Positions 51,446-60,851 of a stretch of 64,000 nt of DNA are shown in pieces. The stretch covers positions 248,001 to 312,000 of the forward strand of contig RXIF01000004.1 in the NCBI GenBank assembly GCA_004212075.1, in the 5' to 3' direction. Numbering within the stretch: position 1 is the stretch's first letter; each line of letters opens with the position of its first letter. Under the pieces are notes generated by a model. The model was not told the DNA's origin, made no database searches, and saw only the letters and a program-made list of their open reading frames with translations. The DNA is from Candidatus Methanoliparum thermophilum. GTDB taxonomy: Archaea; Halobacteriota; Methanoliparia; Methanoliparales; Methanoliparaceae. The translations under genes were made by a program, and so were the position numbers.

Positions 51446-54220
51446 TTAGTTCCAAAAGATCCTAGTTCTCGCAAAATCTCTTTCCGTATCAAGGATATTT
51501 TTATAAAAATCCTCCTCGGTAATAGGACGACTAAGTATTTTAGCCGCTGTTTTTGGTCCTATTCCATGTGCAGCCAATACGATAACCGCTTTTTTGCCAT
51601 AAGAAAGAACAAGGTTTGCATTTTTATATATCTTAATGATCTCTTTATTATCTGAGGGAGATCTACTCTTCTTAATAAGTCCTATCTTATCTGCATCCCA
51701 TGGTTTGAGAGCGGCTATAAGCTTGGCTCCACAGACCGGACAGATGATCTCATCCTGGATAAACCTAATCCTAATCTTTCTATTCCATTTTAGACAATTA
51801 AGACAGAATAATACTATATAATCATCCATTATTCTCTCCTTTACTCTTTTTATGACTAGATCATCTATATTATCAGACGAGATCACTGATCTGAACGAGA
51901 AATATTTTTCTAAACTTAACGGAGTCAATCCAGGCATAGTCAATACTTTTATATCTCCGTTTTTTATCCTCTCAAGTATCAATTTAGAGTTTTTAAAATC
52001 CATTCTATCAAAAAAAACTTCGTTGACAGCTTCATCATAGATTAGATTATCTTTGAATAACTGTAATAATTTTTTAGAGGATATTTTATCATAATTAAAA
52101 TCTTTCGATAAAGCACCAATCCTTTTTGCTACTACTATAATCTTCCATTTTAGTATAGAAGTATTCTTTAATGAGAGTTTAATAATGCCTTCTAGATGAG
52201 AAGGATCTATATTGGTAAATGTATCATATATAATATTAAGAGGCACATGCTTCGGGAATTCAAGCTTTATCCTGTACGGATCTATTCCCATACTGACATT
52301 AATCCCGAGACGCGCGGATAATAAAGCACTTAACCCCGATCCGATGGTCTCGTTTACCTTATGGCCTGCACAGATGTTTATAACAGCTGTATCTCCATCA
52401 CCCTCAATAGTTATTACCTCGTCGTTAGGTATAACCCCTTTCTTCTTCTGATGCTCTAATAGATTAGAGACTTTAAGATAAGATCCTTCATCAGTGAGGT
52501 AGAGAAGATCTTCAACCTTACCTGCAGCAAATACCCTACGAATCTTGCCAACCTCCCTTGCAACATCAAAAGGTACAGGAATCTCCTCACCAGACCAGTT
52601 CGGTACATCTCCTTCATTACTGGTTGCAGGTACAACCTCTACCGTCTTATTGTCTATTGTTACAACCCTCCATAGCTCTCCTTTTATGATAAAAGTAGAC
52701 CCTTCTCTTAGAAAAGATGCTACAAAACTCTCATCTAACGTTCCTAAATTCCTTCTACTTACGAAATCTATAACATAAAACTTTCTTTCGTCAGGAATCA
52801 TAGAGATATTATCATAATAATGCCGATAGGTCCTTCTCCTTAGCTTAATCAACATATTATCTCTCTCGGATCGGTCGAGAAATATCTGTCCTAAATCGTT
52901 TAACTCGTTTAAAAGCCTAAAAAATTCTTCAGCCGTCAAAGTTTTATACGGATAGGCTTTTTTTACCATATTAAAAAAATCGATCGCATCAATGGTTTTA
53001 TTTTCTATCAAAGATCCGTATATCTGGTTGGCTAATACATCGTACGAATTTTTTATGATATCGACATCTTCTAACTCATTATGTAACCCTTTTCTTGCTA
53101 TAACCCAAGATTCTGTTATATCATCAGGGAATGTAGCAATTATCAATCCACGCGATACTTTATGTATAGAATGTCCTGCCCGTCCAATCCTTTGTAAAAG
53201 CCTATTAACCCGTCTGGGCGAGGAATATTGGATGACAACATCTATATCACCTACATCGATCCCCAATTCCATCGAAGAAGTGCATACCAACGCTTTGATA
53301 TCGCCTTTTTTAAAACTTTCCTCTATGCTTATCCTTACATCTTTTGATAGAGATCCGTGATGCACCTCGCAGGAGAGACCGAGCATCTTTAATCTTGATC
53401 CTATAATCTCTGCAACTTGCCTTGTGTTGACAAAAATAAGAGTAGATCTACTCTTTTTAGCAATATCACAAATCTTCTTTAAACATGCAAATAATTCAAG
53501 ATCGATAGATAATTCTTTTGCCTTTTCTGCATCCTTTTCGTCTGGCATACCGGTAGAAACATCAATCTCTAAAGATTTGTCTGATTGCACCTCCACTATT
53601 TCACAAGCCCTATCGTTACCAACTAGAAACATACCCACTTCTTCCTTATTCTTGATCGTCGCAGATAGACCTATACGCTGTATATTGTTATTACATATCC
53701 TTTCAAGGCGTTCAAGAGCAATAGATAATTGTATGCCTCGCTTAGATGAGGCTAACTCATGTATCTCATCTAAAATTACGAATTTAACATCAATCAATAA
53801 TTTTTTTAAATTTTTGCCGAGAAACAACAATTGAAACGTTTCTGGTGTGGTTATGAGGATGTCAGGAGGATCTATGGTCTGTTTTCTTCGTTCAGACTCA
53901 GGTGTATCCCCATGTCTTACCATGACCTTTATCCCGAGTTTTTTACCCCACTCTTCCAGCCTTTTCAAGATATCCCTATTCAACGCTCTAAGAGGCGTGA
54001 TGTATATCGCAAAGATACCGTCCCTTCTATCTTCGTTCAAAAATTTATGAAATATCGGCAAGATAGCCGCCTCGGTCTTTCCCGTTCCGGTAGGAGAGAT
54101 CAAAAGAACATTCTTTCCATCCAATATTAATGGTATTGACCTTATCTGTATATCCGTCGGGTTTAAATCGGTAATTATAGACTTTATCCTCTCATCCAAT
54201 ATATCAAAAACATTATTCAT
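51446..54220 (-). CDS. lhr: Lhr-type superfamily 2 DNA helicase
   Basis: A 924-residue ATP-dependent helicase. Walker A is LLISPTGTGKTEAAILP (about residue 40), motif II is VILDEIHELASSKRG, motif III is IGLSATI, and motif VI is RLLQRIGRAGHS. The long C-terminal half contains the Lhr winged-helix and core regions, and a four-cysteine zinc knuckle (CLNCLKWN and CPVCGAKL) near residue 815. Lhr helicases act in DNA repair and fork restart. A COG1407-type phosphoesterase gene lies immediately upstream, an association common in archaea. Confidence 0.93.
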   Translation of the reverse strand: MNNVFDILDERIKSIITDLNPTDIQIRSIPLILDGKNVLLISPTGTGKTEAAILPIFHKFLNEDRRDGIFAIYITPLRALNRDILKRLEEWGKKLGIKVMVRHGDTPESERRKQTIDPPDILITTPETFQLLFLGKNLKKLLIDVKFVILDEIHELASSKRGIQLSIALERLERICNNNIQRIGLSATIKNKEEVGMFLVGNDRACEIVEVQSDKSLEIDVSTGMPDEKDAEKAKELSIDLELFACLKKICDIAKKSRSTLIFVNTRQVAEIIGSRLKMLGLSCEVHHGSLSKDVRISIEESFKKGDIKALVCTSSMELGIDVGDIDVVIQYSSPRRVNRLLQRIGRAGHSIHKVSRGLIIATFPDDITESWVIARKGLHNELEDVDIIKNSYDVLANQIYGSLIENKTIDAIDFFNMVKKAYPYKTLTAEEFFRLLNELNDLGQIFLDRSERDNMLIKLRRRTYRHYYDNISMIPDERKFYVIDFVSRRNLGTLDESFVASFLREGSTFIIKGELWRVVTIDNKTVEVVPATSNEGDVPNWSGEEIPVPFDVAREVGKIRRVFAAGKVEDLLYLTDEGSYLKVSNLLEHQKKKGVIPNDEVITIEGDGDTAVINICAGHKVNETIGSGLSALLSARLGINVSMGIDPYRIKLEFPKHVPLNIIYDTFTNIDPSHLEGIIKLSLKNTSILKWKIIVVAKRIGALSKDFNYDKISSKKLLQLFKDNLIYDEAVNEVFFDRMDFKNSKLILERIKNGDIKVLTMPGLTPLSLEKYFSFRSVISSDNIDDLVIKRVKERIMDDYIVLFCLNCLKWNRKIRIRFIQDEIICPVCGAKLIAALKPWDADKIGLIKKSRSPSDNKEIIKIYKNANLVLSYGKKAVIVLAAHGIGPKTAAKILSRPITEEDFYKNILDTERDFARTRIFWN

Positions 54221-54253
54221 CTATACACAACAATAAATTTAAAATCGTATAAA

Positions 54254-54967
54254 TTATATAATAAAACCAAGATCGGTACCATCTAAAAGATACGCTCTTA
54301 CTTTTTTAATGGAAAATATACTCTCAATAAATCCAAAGGATCGACTTTTCATAATATTTATAGCCAAACCACCACATAGGTCGTTAAATGCTGGAATAAC
54401 TACTAGTTCGTTCATAGCAAATTTATCTTTTTTATTGATAGGAACTCTTAGCCAGATAGGTAAGATGTTTGATATTCCTAAATCATCCGTTAATCTTATC
54501 ATAGGATGAATATGTGCCATTATTCCTGTTTTACAATCTAATACATCATTAAATGGGTATGCATGCCCATGAAATAATCCAAATCCATGATATGAGAAAC
54601 CTCTCCCATCGTATAAAAAAATATTTTCTCTATTTGGAATTAAATCTTCTAGGTTTCCATCATGGTTTCCTTTCACGATATATACATCAGAATAATTTGA
54701 TATTTCTAAAAAGAAGTCTGGTATCTCTTTTTTTTCTTGTTTGCTGGTATAGGGAACGTTATGTTTTATATCTCCCAAAAATATTACATCTTTCGGGGCA
54801 AAATCATCGATTATAGTTATAATCTTCTTTAATAACCTCTCTGTCTGGCTTGATATATTGATCCCGTTTTTCATCAGTTCGTACTCAATACCTAGATGAA
54901 GATCGGCCAGAACGATCGTTTTTCTATTTAAAAAGAGTATAGGTATGTCTGGTAAAGGTTCTAACAT
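54254..54967 (-). CDS. Lhr-associated metallophosphoesterase (COG1407 type)
   Basis: Calcineurin-like phosphoesterase of 237 residues. ILFLNRKTIVLADLHLGIE, IFLGDIKHN, IVKGNHDGN and LFHGHAYP are its metal motifs. Proteins of this group are usually encoded beside Lhr helicases and are predicted nucleases or phosphoesterases in repair. The ATG at 54967 (MLEPLPDIPILF) is preferred over the open frame to 55033, which overlaps the glycosyltransferase gene. It is 33 bp upstream of lhr on the same strand. Confidence 0.85.
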   Translation of the reverse strand: MLEPLPDIPILFLNRKTIVLADLHLGIEYELMKNGINISSQTERLLKKIITIIDDFAPKDVIFLGDIKHNVPYTSKQEKKEIPDFFLEISNYSDVYIVKGNHDGNLEDLIPNRENIFLYDGRGFSYHGFGLFHGHAYPFNDVLDCKTGIMAHIHPMIRLTDDLGISNILPIWLRVPINKKDKFAMNELVVIPAFNDLCGGLAINIMKSRSFGFIESIFSIKKVRAYLLDGTDLGFII

Positions 54968-54968
54968 A

Positions 54969-56027
54969 TCAAACAAATTCTCTTTCCAATTGTTCCCACC
55001 TTTTATCGTTCTTGATATACCTGAATATTGCATTGAAACTGGAAAACTCCATAAGGTAAGGATAAACCATCAATGCTACAAATTTCTCTAGCAAACTCCG
55101 TATGTTTCTTAATCCATTCTTTTTTATAGAGTCCTGTATAACTCTACAATAATACATCATAAAAAAAGGCTGTAATGCCACTATATTAAAAGGCAAAAAA
55201 ACAAATAATAGCCACGAGATCTTAATTGATCTATTCTTAATATATAAAAAATCGTTAAGATGAGCATTTATCCCCTCAAGATGCCCTATCATCCACCTAA
55301 TACGCTGTTTATAAAAATCGTTCAAAGTTAACGGTGCTTGCTCTTTTACTATCGCTTTATCTGTATATACAATTTTTAGAGAATTTATATAGATCCTTTC
55401 ACATATATCGAGATCCTCACATATCTTATTTTCATCAAAAAACCCTATCTTATCGAATAAATCTCCTCTTACAAGCCCGATTAATCCATTAAAATGTTTG
55501 TAAGAATAAAAAAAATCCGAAAATCTATATAGATCGTTGATTAATAGATATTCCACCCCGACCAATTTCTGGATAAAACTCTCTTCGTTAATTATAAACC
55601 TAGGACCACTAACCAGCGCTATATTGTCGTTGAGATTGGTCTCGAATACATCGATGCATCTGTCTATAAAATCCTCCTTTGGTCTGCTATCCACATCAAA
55701 AAAAGCTAAAAAATCCGGCTTTGTATCACTGCTGTAAATTTTTTCAAGAGCATCGTTTAATGCGGCAGCCTTTTTACCTTGAGACGGCAGTCTAAAGATA
55801 AATTCTATAGATTCATCTTTTTTCGCATTAGCTATATCTTCAAGATAAACCCTCTTCTTACTATCGTCTATCACATAAATTATCTTCAGATCTACTTTTT
55901 TATTATAATCGGAATATTTTTTGACCGATTCCATTGATTCTATTGACTTTTTTACCAGCTCAACCGGTTCGGATGATGATACAGGGATTATTGCGATAGT
56001 TTTGTATAGAGGCTTTTTTTCTAACAT
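54969..56027 (-). CDS. Family 2 glycosyltransferase, membrane-associated
   Basis: A 352-residue GT-A fold enzyme. IAIIPVSSSEPVELVKKSIE opens the fold, PDFLAFFDVDSRPKEDFIDR holds the DxD-type metal motif, and ICEDLDICERIYINSLK and QRIRWMIGHLEG match the ED and Q/RxxRW motifs of processive GT2 enzymes. One or two hydrophobic helices (LFVFLPFNIVALQPFFMMYY) lie near residue 280. The substrate is unknown; surface polysaccharide or glycolipid synthesis is likely. Confidence 0.78.
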   Translation of the reverse strand: MLEKKPLYKTIAIIPVSSSEPVELVKKSIESMESVKKYSDYNKKVDLKIIYVIDDSKKRVYLEDIANAKKDESIEFIFRLPSQGKKAAALNDALEKIYSSDTKPDFLAFFDVDSRPKEDFIDRCIDVFETNLNDNIALVSGPRFIINEESFIQKLVGVEYLLINDLYRFSDFFYSYKHFNGLIGLVRGDLFDKIGFFDENKICEDLDICERIYINSLKIVYTDKAIVKEQAPLTLNDFYKQRIRWMIGHLEGINAHLNDFLYIKNRSIKISWLLFVFLPFNIVALQPFFMMYYCRVIQDSIKKNGLRNIRSLLEKFVALMVYPYLMEFSSFNAIFRYIKNDKRWEQLEREFV

Positions 56028-56077
56028 CTTTTCATCTTATAGATTTATGGTTAATAAAATTAATCAATAAAAATAGG

Positions 56078-56521
56078 TTAAAACGAACTATCTATGTATC
56101 TATGCGCATCTATTAAAGCCATCAGAATCTTTTTTTTGGAAGGTGAGTAATGTAGATGAGTATAACAATTGCAATCTGAACAACCAAAACCTTCTATACC
56201 ATCAAATTCATCCGATAATAAATTTGCAATCATACATTCCATCTTTTTATCTGTTTTTCTCAATAAAAATCCTATAATAGTCATATAGTCATTTAAATAA
56301 TCTATATGCCACCATCTTTTATAGTTCTTTGGACCTCTACAGATATTATCGTAATTAAAATTTATTAGGTGCCGATGGATACGATGATAACTATTTATTC
56401 CAAAAGCAGATCCTGTATAAACAAAATATCCTTTTTTAAAATGAATAGTTTCTAAAGATCCGACATTAATCTTATTTTCGGTTTTATTCTCTAACAAAAG
56501 ATTGTATATGGTACCATACAT
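56078..56521 (-). CDS. DUF123 family protein (GIY-YIG-like)
   Basis: A 147-residue DUF123 protein. The YVYTGSAFG-type motif (KGYFVYTGSAFG) and RIHRHL resemble the GIY-YIG nuclease core. RWWHIDYL and FGCSDCNCYTHLHYS are DUF123 hallmarks. The domain is found fused to endonuclease III in some archaea, suggesting a DNA repair role; here it stands alone. It lies 31 bp downstream... of tyrA on the same strand. Confidence 0.78.
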   Translation of the reverse strand: MYGTIYNLLLENKTENKINVGSLETIHFKKGYFVYTGSAFGINSYHRIHRHLINFNYDNICRGPKNYKRWWHIDYLNDYMTIIGFLLRKTDKKMECMIANLLSDEFDGIEGFGCSDCNCYTHLHYSPSKKKILMALIDAHRYIDSSF

Positions 56522-56551
56522 ACTATAATTCTTATATTTTTAACGTTATAA

Positions 56552-57841
56552 TTATCTTATCTTACCACCGACTCCCGATAAAAATGTTTTAATCTTCTTT
56601 TCTATCTCTAAAATATTCTTATCTTCGCAAACAAAGATCCTAAAAGTAAAACTTTTCTTCTCTTTGAATACATCTATCAATTCTACCTCATCCGCTCCGT
56701 ACATGCTTATTACTCTAGATAGAGTATCGGGGGATATATTATCAAAATTTTCAAACTGGACGGATATGTCCCTTTTTAATCTTTTTAAATTTTTTAATCT
56801 CCAATCGTTCAACTCCTGATCCGACAACAATCTTAAATTCTCTACTTTAAGTCTCGTCATCTTTGAATTATTTTTATTCTTTATCAAGACATCAATTGGA
56901 GATATTTTTTCAACGATGCCATAATGTATTTTTTTAGAATAAATATGTTCGAAAGCTACCTTATCACCAATATTTATATCATTAATATCAAGAATTCTGC
57001 TTTTGAGAACTTTTTCAGATTTTTGTATAGATCTTTCTGCATCTCCAAACATTGTTGAGGTACTTACCATCTTTGATATAAAATAATCTAGATCACCAGA
57101 ACGTATCGCATCATTCAGCTTTTGAGATATATCTAAAAATTTCTCTTTAACATCCATTGCAAATGGATTTTTTTGGATATATGCATAGAGATTTGGATCC
57201 TGAGCAAAAATTCTAGCCGTTATATCTAACATTACCTCATAAATAGGTGTTGCAAATCTTCTTGATCTGTTAATATCAAATCCAATCTCTTTTAAAGTAA
57301 TTCCAAACGAGATTATCAGCCAATGAATCAAAGCCTGAATAACAGACATCATATAATCGTGTTCTTCGCTACTAACTATCTCAACATAAGCACCATGTTC
57401 TTCTAAAAATCTTTTTATTTTTTCTAACCACCCGTTATTTTTAACAGGGGTTAAGATGACAATTTGTCCTTTAAAATCCTGTACTGTTGGAGAAAACAAA
57501 GGATGAACTGGTATAAAATAAATTTTGTCGTTTTTAATGGCAGATACTACATCCATCTTGACAGAAGAGGTATCGAGCAGAAGAGCATCATTCCTCATTT
57601 TTTGACTAACTTCAGATATGACATCCGGGGCAACCTTCAACGGAACGGATACTATCACTATATCAAAATCTTTTATTTTATCTTTATTTGAAAAATCTAC
57701 CCCAAGAGATACCGCTATTCTCTTACTATCCGGATTTGTATCGTATATTGATACATAAAAATCATCTTTTAAAATCTTGGCCAAAAATCGCCCCATTCCT
57801 CCCGCCCCACCAATTATCAGGATTTTTATTTGTTCGCACAT
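56552..57841 (-). CDS. tyrA: Prephenate dehydrogenase
   Basis: Converts prephenate to 4-hydroxyphenylpyruvate for tyrosine synthesis. The NAD fold starts ILIIGGAGGMGRFLAKILKD, and IPVHPLFSPTVQDFKGQIVI carries the catalytic histidine region. The 429 residues comprise a dehydrogenase core (to about 275) and a C-terminal region of about 150 residues that ends in an ACT-like segment (VELIDVFKEKKSFTFRIFVC), a probable tyrosine sensor, as in other archaeal TyrA proteins. It is 3 bp downstream of aroE in a nadK-aroE-tyrA run. Confidence 0.85.
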   Translation of the reverse strand: MCEQIKILIIGGAGGMGRFLAKILKDDFYVSIYDTNPDSKRIAVSLGVDFSNKDKIKDFDIVIVSVPLKVAPDVISEVSQKMRNDALLLDTSSVKMDVVSAIKNDKIYFIPVHPLFSPTVQDFKGQIVILTPVKNNGWLEKIKRFLEEHGAYVEIVSSEEHDYMMSVIQALIHWLIISFGITLKEIGFDINRSRRFATPIYEVMLDITARIFAQDPNLYAYIQKNPFAMDVKEKFLDISQKLNDAIRSGDLDYFISKMVSTSTMFGDAERSIQKSEKVLKSRILDINDINIGDKVAFEHIYSKKIHYGIVEKISPIDVLIKNKNNSKMTRLKVENLRLLSDQELNDWRLKNLKRLKRDISVQFENFDNISPDTLSRVISMYGADEVELIDVFKEKKSFTFRIFVCEDKNILEIEKKIKTFLSGVGGKIR

Positions 57842-57844
57842 TTT

Positions 57845-58645
57845 TTAATATACTGGATCAAAGAATCGAGAGATCGCGTCCTCCATAATACTGATCGGTG
57901 CTTTAATACCGGTCCATATCTCAAAAGATGCAGCACCTTGATATAAAAGCATTTTAATCCCATTTAGTGTCTTTGCTCCAACCATCTCTGCCTCTTTTAA
58001 CAGCCTTGTTTTTACAGGACTATATACAAGATCAAAAACAATAAGGTCTTTATGGAGATCTTCATGATACAACAACGATTTGTCTTCATTTAAACCAACA
58101 GTAGTGGCGTTTATAAGAATATCAACGGATTTTATAATGTTAAAAACCTCTTCTAGTTTTATAGATTCTCCTCCTACTTTTTTTGCCAGATCAGATCCTT
58201 TTTTAAAAGTTCTATTTGCGATAAAGATTCTTGCATATTTGGATAAAGCGTAAGCAATCGCTTTAGCAGCACCACCAGCACCTAATATCAATATATTACG
58301 GTCTTTAATCTCGGTTATTTCTTTTAATGCCATAAATGCTCCAATTGCATCTGTATTAAATCCTTCTATCTTTTTACCAAATTTGATAGTATTTATTGCA
58401 CCTATCTGTTCCGCAAGCTTATCAGGATTTGTATAATTAATTGCTTCCTCTTTAAAAGGAACCGTTACATTTAATCCACAAAAACCAAGCGAGTCAGCTC
58501 CTAATACTGCATATTTTAGTTTTTCAAAATCTACTTTAAATTTAAAATAAGTTGCATCTATATTCAAATATTTAAAAGCAGAATTATGCATTAATGGAGA
58601 TAAGGAGTGTTCTACAGGATTTCCTATTATACCAAATATCTTCAT
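57845..58645 (-). CDS. aroE: Shikimate dehydrogenase
   Basis: Reduces 3-dehydroshikimate with NADPH in aromatic amino acid synthesis. FGIIGNPVEHSLSPLMHNSA is the substrate site, GLNVTVPFKEEA holds the catalytic Lys, and NILILGAGGAAKAIAYALSK binds the cofactor. The ATG at 58645 overlaps the nadK stop (TGATG); three extra codons to a GTG at 58654 are possible. NADP from the neighbouring NAD kinase is the cofactor of this enzyme. Confidence 0.93.
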   Translation of the reverse strand: MKIFGIIGNPVEHSLSPLMHNSAFKYLNIDATYFKFKVDFEKLKYAVLGADSLGFCGLNVTVPFKEEAINYTNPDKLAEQIGAINTIKFGKKIEGFNTDAIGAFMALKEITEIKDRNILILGAGGAAKAIAYALSKYARIFIANRTFKKGSDLAKKVGGESIKLEEVFNIIKSVDILINATTVGLNEDKSLLYHEDLHKDLIVFDLVYSPVKTRLLKEAEMVGAKTLNGIKMLLYQGAASFEIWTGIKAPISIMEDAISRFFDPVY

Positions 58646-59424
58646 CAACAACACTCTCTTAAGAATTCTTTTAATTTTGAATAGAAAGACTCTTGATCGA
58701 ACGATATCAATTTTAGAGGATCGCCCTCCATTATAATAAATTCTTCCTCTTTTTTAAAGTTAGTAATACAATGTCCATCTATAATAATGATCCCATTCTT
58801 TAATGGGGTTACTTTTATTTTTGTCTCAATTGGAACGATAAGAGCCCCTATCTTTTTAGAGATAGGCGATATAGGAACCATATTGATGATATCAAGAGAA
58901 GGATAAATGATCGATCCACCCGCAGAATGTGCATACGCTGTCGATCCCATCATGGTTGAGAATATCAATCCATCTCCTCTTATTTCAAAGTCTATTCCAT
59001 CTATCATGACGATTAGATCAAAAATCTTAGACGGATCCAACCGGGTTATCACGATCTCGTTCAATGCAGGTGGATAATCGTTACATCTTATGCGTCTAAC
59101 CTCTTTTAAATGATAATTTTCCTCTTTCAGATCGTCGATATGATTTAAAAAATCAGAATAATTTAAAGAGCATAAAAACCCAATACCGCCTGTTTTTACT
59201 GGTAAAATAGGTACTTTTGCATATAAAGCTGATAATAACAGAGTCCCATCACCGCCCAATGTTATAATAATACCATCTTTGAAATCTTTAAAATCACAGC
59301 TATTTGCATTTAATTTTTTAGCTGTATTTACATCATAGACGACATCATCGAAGTATCTGCCTATTTGTTCAGCTTTTATGATATTCTCTTTATCTTGTTT
59401 TGATATAATCATTACCTTTAACAT
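58645..59424 (-). CDS. nadK: NAD kinase
   Basis: Phosphorylates NAD to NADP. The 259-residue protein has ITLGGDGTLLLSALYA with the catalytic GGDG, PVKTGGIGFLCSL, and the C-terminal substrate loop GSTAYAHSAGGSIIYPS. This is the canonical enzyme, distinct from the COG3199-type gene at 25440. It is the first gene of the nadK-aroE-tyrA run. Confidence 0.92.
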   Translation of the reverse strand: MLKVMIISKQDKENIIKAEQIGRYFDDVVYDVNTAKKLNANSCDFKDFKDGIIITLGGDGTLLLSALYAKVPILPVKTGGIGFLCSLNYSDFLNHIDDLKEENYHLKEVRRIRCNDYPPALNEIVITRLDPSKIFDLIVMIDGIDFEIRGDGLIFSTMMGSTAYAHSAGGSIIYPSLDIINMVPISPISKKIGALIVPIETKIKVTPLKNGIIIIDGHCITNFKKEEEFIIMEGDPLKLISFDQESFYSKLKEFLRECC

Positions 59425-59485
59425 CTATATATAAAAAAAAAGGAAGGGTTATAAATCATTTGTGATTTTTTAGAGGTTTTAAATT

Positions 59486-59998
59486 ATGAAACTGATCGAT
59501 ATGATAAAAAGATCAAATGCATTGAAGGTTGGAGATTTCACACTTAGTTCGGGAAGAAAAAGCCGATATTACATGGATAAATATCTCTTCGAAACATCTC
59601 CAAAAATCCTTAAAGAGATAGTTAAAGAGATTATTTCAAGAACCACCGGAGAGTATGATAAGATAGCAGGATTGGAACTAGGCGGGGTACCACTGGCTAC
59701 TGCTTTATCCTTGTTCACGGATAAACCTTTTATTATAATACGAAAAAAAGAGAAAGAATATGGAACGAAAGCTCTTATAGAGGGAAGTATGAATGAAGGA
59801 GATAAAGTTTTGATTATAGAGGATGTCACGACTACAGGACATACTTTAATCCAAGGAATAAATATTATCGAAGAGAATGGTGGGATTATCAAAGAGATCA
59901 TTATAGTTGTAGATAGAGAAGAAGGGGCAATCGAGAGATTGAGAGAGATGGGATATATCAATGTAAAAGTTTTAGTAAGACTGAACGAGATAATATGA
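59486..59998 (+). CDS. pyrE: Orotate phosphoribosyltransferase
   Basis: Joins orotate to PRPP in pyrimidine synthesis. LSSGRKSRYYMDKYLF binds orotate, EKEYGTKALIEG is the flexible catalytic loop, and VLIIEDVTTTGHTLIQGINI is the PRPP-binding motif. The 170 residues match archaeal PyrE. It overlaps larB by 4 bp and is divergent from nadK. Confidence 0.94.
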   Translation: MKLIDMIKRSNALKVGDFTLSSGRKSRYYMDKYLFETSPKILKEIVKEIISRTTGEYDKIAGLELGGVPLATALSLFTDKPFIIIRKKEKEYGTKALIEGSMNEGDKVLIIEDVTTTGHTLIQGINIIEENGGIIKEIIIVVDREEGAIERLREMGYINVKVLVRLNEII

Positions 59999-60756
59999 GA
60001 GATATCTTAGAAAAATTGCAAAGTGGAAAAATTTCGATAGAAAATGCTGAAAAAGAGATATTAAACGATTTCTTTGCCATCCAACCGTTTGCATCGTTGG
60101 ATATCTATAGAGAAGAGAGATGTGGGATTCCAGAGATTATTTTTGCAGAAAATAAACCTGCCGGTATATTTTTACACATTGTAGAAGAATACATGAAAAA
60201 AAAAGATATTCTTTTGGCCACAAGATTAAAAGAAGAACATTATAAAATTTTAGATGATTTGAGGAATAAATACGAACTTGATGAGAGAAAAATGGCAAGA
60301 TCAATAATAATTAAACGAAAAGATTTCAGAGTTGAGGATAGTGGCCGATATGTAGGTATCATTACTGCTGGAACAAGCGATATACATGTAGCGGAGGAGG
60401 CAAAATGCGTTTTAGATATAACAGGAGTGAGGTCTATATCCTGCCACGATGTAGGCATCGCTGGTATACATCGAATAGTAGAACCTTTAAAAAAGATGCA
60501 GATAAGGAAGGTGAGATGTATAATAGTGGCAGCAGGAATGGACGGAGCGTTGCCAAGTTTTATATCAGGTCTTGTCAAATGTCCAGTAATAGGCGTACCT
60601 GTATCCACAGGGTATGGATTTGGCAAAAACGGAGTTGGTGCATTGATCGGAATGCTTCAAAGCTGTTCGCCAGGACTTGCGGTGGTTAATATCGATGCAG
60701 GAGTAAACGCTGGTGCTATCGCGTCCCTTATCGCACGAGGAATAGCATACGAATAA
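59995..60756 (+). CDS. larB: Nickel-pincer cofactor biosynthesis protein LarB
   Basis: LarB carboxylates and hydrolyses nicotinic acid adenine dinucleotide as the first step to the nickel-pincer nucleotide of lactate racemase. The PurE-like C-terminal domain is clear: VGIITAGTSDIHVAEEAKCV, CHDVGIAGIHRI, VAAGMDGALPSFISGL and GFGKNGVGALIGMLQSCSPG. The N-terminal 90 residues are the LarB-specific part. larC and larE are not in view, so full cofactor synthesis cannot be judged. It overlaps pyrE by ATGA. Confidence 0.88.
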   Translation: MRDILEKLQSGKISIENAEKEILNDFFAIQPFASLDIYREERCGIPEIIFAENKPAGIFLHIVEEYMKKKDILLATRLKEEHYKILDDLRNKYELDERKMARSIIIKRKDFRVEDSGRYVGIITAGTSDIHVAEEAKCVLDITGVRSISCHDVGIAGIHRIVEPLKKMQIRKVRCIIVAAGMDGALPSFISGLVKCPVIGVPVSTGYGFGKNGVGALIGMLQSCSPGLAVVNIDAGVNAGAIASLIARGIAYE

Positions 60757-60769
60757 ACAAAAATTAGAT

Positions 60770-60851
60770 GCGGAGGTTGCCGAGTGGAAAAGGCGCTAGA
60801 TTCAGGGTCTAGTTCCGTAGGGATCCGTGGGTTCAAATCCCACCCTCCGCA
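60770..60851 (+). tRNA. tRNA-Leu (CAG)
   Basis: The acceptor arms are GCGGAGG/CCTCCGC and the anticodon stem CTAGA/TCTAG encloses TTCAGGG, giving anticodon CAG. A long variable arm (TTCCGTAGGGATCC) marks a class II tRNA, and the T-loop is GTTCAAATC. CCA is not encoded. The 3' end overlaps the last 19 bp of the convergent truA gene. Confidence 0.96.
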
